Below are positions 58,555 through 64,000 of a stretch of 64,000 bases of DNA, piece after piece. The DNA comes from Eleusine coracana subsp. coracana (taxonomy: Eukaryota; Streptophyta; Magnoliopsida; Poales; Poaceae). Position numbers and translations under genes: made by a program. The notes beneath the pieces were generated by a model. That model worked only from the letters and a program-made list of their open reading frames with translations. It searched no databases and was not told the DNA's origin. Position 1 is the stretch's first letter. Every line of letters starts with the position of its first letter. The DNA is taken from assembly GCA_032690845.1 (NCBI GenBank), contig CM064417.1, positions 17,328,501 through 17,392,500 on the forward strand, given 5' to 3'.

Positions 58555-60218
58555 AAGCATCACGCAATAGCCTACGCTAGCAAAACGTTGTCAGGAGCTC
58601 AACTTAATTATGCAACAACTGAAAAAGATCTCCTTGCTATTGTTTTTGCTATCGATAAGTTAAGATCGTATTTAGTTGGAGCAAAGGTTATTATTTACTC
58701 TGACCATGCTGTATTAAAATACTTGCTCACTAAAAATGATGTTAAACCAAGGCTAATTAGATGGATTCTTCTACTCCAAGAATTTGACCTTGAGATCAGA
58801 GATAATAAAGGAGTAGAAAATTCTATAGCAGATCATTTGTCTCGTATGCAAGTCACTAATATGCAGGAGTTACCCATAAACAACTTCCTATGAGAAGACA
58901 TGCTATTGAAAGTGACGGACTCCAACCCCTGGTATGCAAACATTGTGAACTTCATGGTTTCAGGGTATGTACCACCAGGGGAGAACAAGAAGAAGCTCAT
59001 CTATGAGAGTAGATTGCATTTGTGGGATGATCCGTACCTCTATAGGGTCTGTGTAGATGGACTATTGAGAAGATGTGTGCCACTGAAGCAACCAAGATCA
59101 TCGAGAAGTGTCATGTAGCTCCATATGGCGGGCACTATGGTGCATTCTGTACACAGGCAAAAATGTGGCAGAGTGGGTTCTTTTGGCCAACCATGTATGA
59201 AGACACAAGAGAATTCATTCGAAGATGCTGGAGATGCCAGAAGCATGGAGGCATCACTACTCGAGATGCAATGCCACTAACATACAACCTTCAAGTGGAA
59301 CTATTTGATGTCTCGGGCATTGACTTCATGGGACCCTTCCCAAAGTCCCATGACAGTGAGTACATCTTGGTGGCTGTTGTCTATGTGTCCAAATGGGTAG
59401 AAGCTATGCCTTGTCGAGCTATCGATGCCAAGAACGCCCGCAAGATGTTCCACGAGGTTATCTTCCCTCGTTTTGGAACACCTAGGATGGTGATAAGTGA
59501 CGGAGGGCCTCATTTCATTGATAAGACCTTTCGAAGCTTTTTGAAGGAGCTTGGAGCCCAGCACAATATTGCAACACCATACCATCCTCGGACAAGTGGC
59601 CAAGCAAAAACGTCCAACAAGCAAATCAAGAATATTCTACAGAAGACGGTCCTAGAGATGGGGAAAGGTTGGAAGTTGAAGTTACCTGATGCACTTTGGG
59701 CATATAGGACTGCATATAAAACTCCAATTGGCATATCACGTTATCAGCTTGTCTATGGGAAAACATGCCACTTGCCAGTTGAGTTGGAGCATCGAGCACA
59801 CTGAGCCATCTGAAAGTGGAACATGAACCTAGATAAAGCCGGACGACACAAAAAAGTGCAGATATATGAGCTAGAAGAATGGAGAAGCAAAGCCTATCTT
59901 AGTGCCAAGACATATAAAGAAAAGACTAAGAGATGGCACGACAAGAAGATCAAGATAAAAGAATTCAAGCAAGGTGATAAGGTGTTGCTCTTCAATTCTA
60001 AAGTGAAGCTTTTCGGGCATGGGAAGCTTAGAGGTAAATGGGAAGGGCCTTTCACCGTCGTTGACGCTGCCTCACACGGAGCAGTCACAATCAAGAACGA
60101 CGATGGCAACCACTTTAAGGTAAATGGCCAATGCCTAAAAGTTTTCTTAGAACCCGATAAAATTCTAGATGAAGATGTAGATGTTATTGAATTAATTGAC
60201 TTCAATGCATTACCATAA
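58555..60218 (+). pseudogene. Element D RNase H and integrase, part 2 of pol
   Basis: RNase H resumes at KKHHAIAYASKTLSGAQLNYATTEKDLL and ends ENSIADHLSRM. Next is the spacer NNFL with a stop (58891), the integrase finger region (YLYRVCVDGLLRRCVP), a frameshift near 59085, then CWRCQKHGG and the core (SGIDFMGPF, VISDGGPHF). The third motif reads SGQAKTSN, so the catalytic Glu is Lys (59607-59609). A stop follows near 59804, then the integrase C-terminus (59823-60218, ending VDVIELIDFNALP). Nearly full length but not functional. Confidence 0.9.
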
Positions 60219-61663
60219 CTCTACTTGCTTCATCTTCGAACTTCCTTAGATATGTGACTCTCCGGCAGTCATACCGGTAGAGTTTTTGCTTCCACTTGTT
60301 TGTCTGTTTTGAATAAAGATCTAGGTCAAGGAACAAGTATGGGGGAGGCTTTCGGGAACATCGACACACAAAATGAGAAAAGCACCTCAACAACATAATA
60401 CAAGATGCAACAAAGACCGGGACGTCAAAGAGCGAGGCCATTTGGCCCAGAAGCAAGTCGACCGACCCAATCCTAGCACCTCTCGGCCTCCCCTTTATTT
60501 AGAGTGCTGGTTTGCACGTCATATCCCTCATCCTCCCTGTTTTTTTAGTTGAATTTATGTTAGCATAATTATTAAAATCAACTAAACATAAAAAATAATA
60601 AAAAAATTGAATCTTGTGTATCTCCATGATCATGCTTCAATTTGGTTGACTTGCATGCTCCTTATTCCTAATTCATATACCTGTTGTTCATGAAAAAATA
60701 TATTAGGAAAGCATGCCACCTAGGTTGTTGAATTATGAGATATAGTTTGACAAATGAAATCTTGCTCTTATGCTTATGTACTTGGGAATTTTGTAAAAAG
60801 ATGCCTACTCCTCAATGACGTAATTTTCCTACCAAAGTCATACGATGATTTTCTTGAGAAACCTTATACATATGCTGCTTGTAGTTTCAATGAACTTTGT
60901 CAAATTGTTGTGACCCCAATATGAAAATAGTTATGTTTTATTGATTAAGATCATGTGCACACCCACCATCATATTGCTAAACTTCCACAATGGGAGATAG
61001 CACTATCATCTTCCACTGCCATTTCATAAACCACTCTATTTTTTTCATGATCTCTCTAAATATTTATGCAAAAGAGACACGGCCTAAAAAAAAGGGAAAC
61101 GAGAAATAAAGAGAAAAAGAGATAGCCATGTTCTCTACAGTGAATCAACCAAAAGAGAGAGAGGTCATTTCAAATAGGAGTATCCATTATCCATTATCCA
61201 TTCCATCCATAGGTGTGTGCACATGTTTGGTCATAATTCATAACTTGATTTCTCTGTGGATCCGGTCTTTGACTTAGTATATGAGACTCCAGTATGCCTT
61301 CTTTTATCCCTTACTCTGAGCTCCATATAAGCCAAAATAAATTAGAGGTAGGATGAAAAAGGCAAAGTCAGGTACCTTGGTCAGGAAAATACACATTGAG
61401 TGCCTTGAGAGAATCATTTGAGGAGTATGGCTATGCTTTATTTGAAAAAAATCTTTTCGAAAACCCAAGTTACATAGCAGAAGGAGGCAAGTAATCTGAA
61501 GTCAAGACTGTTCTATTCGTCAACCCGCCAAGGTAACATGATAGACACCTACATATTCATGGCTACAGGTATGATATGGAATAATTTACATGCTAGTATT
61601 GTACCATGGGAAGTTATGATTATACTTAGTCTTTTGTTCTTTACTCGAGGACGAGCAAAGGCT
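60219..61663. other. Element D 3' untranslated region
   Basis: 1.4 kb, AT-rich, with no envelope-like ORF. A GTATGGGGGAGG purine stretch near 60339 resembles a second, internal PPT. Near 61650 lies CTCGAGGACGAGCAAAGGC, the sequence that commonly precedes the PPT in Athila/Tat elements. Confidence 0.6.
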
Positions 61664-61678
61664 AAGTGTGGGGGAGCT
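61664..61678 (+). other. Polypurine tract of element D
   Basis: AGTGTGGGGGAGCT just before the 3' LTR start at 61679, in the standard Athila/Tat context. Confidence 0.75.
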
Positions 61679-62852
61679 TGTTGACGGTCCTTAAGTGCTA
61701 AATATGATCGTCATTTGCTTGCATAAAAACTACAAAATAAATAACCAACTAGTGGTAGGAGTTTATTACTAACAAATTCCACAAGTTTTGGTGATTATGT
61801 GTATGCAGGTGATTTACCACGGAGTATTAATAAAACACAAGTAATTAAGGGGGAAAATCAGGAGAGAGCACATGGATTGAAAGGCCCATTTTTAGTACTA
61901 CACCGAAGAAACACACAAAACGACCCCGACATCTAGAATGAGGACCCACCTGGCAGCCACCTCGAGGAAGCACAAGCCAGGAGGGCCCAGCCACAGGTCG
62001 CCCGACCCAGGCCTACGCCCTTTTCTCCTGGGCTTGCACGTGGAGGCTCCTGGTTGATCCCTGAAGGCGGTGGGCAGGGTCTTTCTTGGCGGTTACTCCC
62101 CTTTGCCGACTTATAGAGGTTATAAATAGGAGGGTGTGGCTTCACACTCACACACACAAGAAGAGAAACACCTGAGCTCCACTCAACAAGCTCTACCTCC
62201 TTAGTGCTTAGAGAATAGGGAGAGAGTGGGGGGTAATTCGGGGAACGGTCGGCCTGTCGGCACTCTTCCCTATTCTTGTACCTCGACGGAGTCTTCAGGA
62301 TTCTTAGTGCCATTTCAAGTAAGTCTTTAGGATTCTTCTATGGTATTGTTCCTTTGATTCAATAAGATCTGCTCTTTACATGCTTACGGGTTCATCGTTC
62401 GTAATTGAATGCTTTAGTCTTTGATCAAGATTAGAGTAGTAATTCGTAGCATAGGCGTGGTGTCTAGGCTATATATTACCTTTGATTGTCGTGTGCTCCA
62501 CGGATTGAAGAAGTAGACAGCAGGTGGTGACAGCCCTGTCCGTCCTTAGTAACCCTCCACGTTCGGGTACATCGTAGAGCTATAGGCCGGAACATCCTGG
62601 TAGACCAAGGGGAAGCCAATGCCTGAAGTAAGCATTAGAGTTCGACCTTACCTTGCCCTTGGTCCAATCCATCCTAGAATCCTCTCTACCCTCGCCTACC
62701 ATATTCTTGTTGTCCCTGGACTAGCCCGATTCTTTGATAGTCCACACATGTTCCCCGTGGATTTCGATACCCTTGGAATACTTCTGGGTGAAAGCTACTT
62801 CGACAGCCGTACGCTTGCGGTTTATTACCATCAATGACCGCTGGAGTCAACA
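61679..62852 (+). repeat. 3' LTR of element D
   Basis: 1174 bp, TGTTGACGGTCC to GGAGTCAACA. It aligns to the 5' LTR throughout, with small indels (for example near 61850 and 62195). Confidence 0.92.
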
Positions 62853-62857
62853 CGCAA

Positions 62858-63275
62858 GATGGAGCATCAGGGTCAGCAAGGAGGCAGCAACACTAGGCCT
62901 CGCATTGGATCATCTTCTGGTGGACATATATTCCGCTTTGAGCAGCACAGTGGGCAGCAGAGGACTCAACCTACGGGTCAAGGATTCTTCACTCCTTAGC
63001 GTCAGATTCAGTGCCCCAACTTCTAGACCCCACGTCCTACTATGATAGCCCCACCAAAGACCAACAAAGGACGGGGGCCCTACAAATGGAGGATCTTGTT
63101 ATTGTTGTGGTGACCCGGGACATTTTGCCAATAAATGTCCTTAGAGACGCCCAGACCACACCCCAACTCAAGGTGGGAACACTGCTCCTAATCGCAATGT
63201 GAACTCTGCACCAATGCAAGCAAGGCAGAACCAAGCTCGCGCTCGTGTCAATCATGTGGCTGTTGATGATGCTTA
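62858..63275 (+). pseudogene. Element F gag, second part with zinc knuckle
   Basis: Continues the gag frame from 32983 (KMEHQGQQGGSNTRPRIGSSS), with TAG stops near 62998 and 63025 and a frame change, then the CCHC knuckle CYCCGDPGHFANKC (about 63101-63142). This knuckle is complete. A TAG follows near 63273. Confidence 0.82.
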
Positions 63276-63288
63276 GGAATCTCCAGAT

Positions 63289-64000
63289 GTGGTCCTCGAT
63301 ATGTTCCTTGCAAATGATAATCATGCAGTTGTTTTATTTGATTCCGAGGCATCACATTCCTTCATATCTGCTTCTTTTGTTCAAAAACACAACCTACCCA
63401 TATCTATGCTAAGGAATAGGATGATTGTTAGCTCTCCTGGGGGAGAGATTGATGCAAGGCATGTTTGTCCTAAGGTAAACCTTAATATAAGGGGGGGTAG
63501 ACTTCTCAGCGAACCTCATTGTTCTTGAGTCAAAAGGGATCGATGTGATTCTTGGGATGGATTGGTTGAGTAAGCATAAGGGACTTATAGATTGTTCCAA
63601 GAAGGCAGCGAAGCTCAGATCTAGTACTGGGAAAGAATTAGAGTATGTCGCTGATGCATTGCTCACTAACAAGGGAGCAGTCAACCGTGTGAAGTTGAAT
63701 CAACTGGATGTTACTTCAACCCAAGATATCCGAGTGGTATGCGAGTTTCCTGATGTTTTCCCAGAGGAGTTGCCAGGTATGCCACCTGATCGAGACATCG
63801 AGTTTGTTATTGTGTTAATTCCTGGTACTGCACCTATATTTAAGCGACCCTATAGGATGGACACTACTCAACTAGCTGAACTTAAGGAGCAAATACAAGA
63901 ATTGCTAGATAAGGGATTTATCCGACCTAGTGTATCTCCATGGGGAGCTCCTGTTATTTTTGTCCCTAAGAAGGATGGTACCCAGAGGATGTGTGTAGAT
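63289..64000 (+). pseudogene. Element F protease and start of reverse transcriptase
   Basis: Protease frame VLDMFLANDNHAVVLFDSEASHSFIS: the active-site Asp-Ser-Gly is Asp-Ser-Glu (63346-63348). A frameshift in the G-run near 63495 precedes VDFSANLIVLESKGIDVILGMDWL. RT starts FPDVFPEELPGMPPDRDIEF and continues through DKGFIRPSVSPWGAPVIFVPKK to MCVD at the window edge. The RT catalytic box lies outside the window. Confidence 0.88.

Larger units (their letters stand above)
32984..62852 (+). mobile_element. Athila-like Ty3/gypsy element D, with nested E and B
   Basis: LTRs at 32984-34165 and 61679-62852, Asp-tRNA-type PBS, gag, protease-like region, pol, long 3' untranslated region, PPT. The flanks are CACAA (32979-32983) and CGCAA (62853-62857), a 5-bp duplication with one difference; across it the gag frame of F continues (DSKH then KMEHQGQQGG). 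Element E (36885-58549) splits it between RT and RNase H. Without E, D would be about 8.2 kb. Stops and frameshifts in every coding part. In the first 83 bp of the LTRs I count 4 differences. Confidence 0.92.
27807..64000 (+). mobile_element. Tekay/Del-like Ty3/gypsy element F, right end outside window
   Basis: 5' LTR, PBS, an extra ORF, gag, then (after a 29.9-kb nested insert at 32984-62852) the gag end with zinc knuckle, protease and the start of RT, which runs off the window at 64000. The RT motifs (FPDVFPEELPGMPPDR, PFIRPS-type GFIRPSVSPWGAP) are typical of the Tekay/Del chromovirus lineage. The preceding 5 bp are GGGCG (27802-27806); the matching duplicate would be past the edge. Many stops and frameshifts. 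Confidence 0.88.

Overview
The window is plant nuclear DNA built almost entirely of nested transposable elements. Long LTRs, Ty3/gypsy lineages typical of grasses (CRM-like, Tekay/Del-like, Athila-like), a Sirevirus-like LTR, a CACTA (En/Spm) element and a MULE, together with one short gene that has a TATA box and a GT-AG intron, point to a grass (Poaceae), probably a panicoid or andropogonoid. The taxon is inferred from element types only. Two CRM-like copies make a pericentromeric or heterochromatic location plausible but do not prove it. No bacterial-type system, CRISPR array, rRNA or bona fide tRNA gene was seen.

Layout. 1-1919: minus-strand Athila-like RNase H/integrase fragment running off the left edge. 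1920-about 13300: remnant of a minus-strand CACTA element. Its CACTAC terminus and subterminal repeats lie at 1920-2575 and its broken tnp2-type transposase at 7279-13300. Between them lie a dead DUF295/F-box gene (2785-4838) and a Pro/Ser-rich zinc-finger ORF (6064-6630). The transposase is split by a 2.96-kb solo LTR (7379-10334). 13300-16405: mostly featureless, with a MITE-like unit and GA/CA microsatellites. 16415-17361: a 947-bp MULE with a 9-bp target duplication. 17372-19277: a Sirevirus-like solo LTR. 19483-27179: a full-length CRM-like element (CRM A) inserted 76 bp upstream of the TATA box of a small unrecognised gene (27358-27806).

From 27807 to the right edge is a set of four nested insertions. 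A Tekay/Del-like element (F, plus strand) sits in exon 2 of that gene. An Athila-like element (D, 32984-62852) sits in the gag of F. A second Tekay-like element (E, minus strand, 36885-58549) sits between the reverse transcriptase and RNase H of D. A second CRM-like element (CRM B, 45568-53250) sits in an extra coiled-coil ORF upstream of gag in E. For D, E and B the outer reading frame or homology resumes across the insert and a 5-bp target duplication (exact, or 4 of 5) is visible. The far end of F lies outside the window.

No element is intact. CRM B is the least damaged: gag-pol is one 1681-codon frame with two nonsense codons, but its 5' LTR has lost 115 bp including the TATA box. Most nonsense codons are C-to-T or G-to-A changes, six of them shown directly by comparing CRM A with CRM B. 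This fits methylated, silenced DNA.
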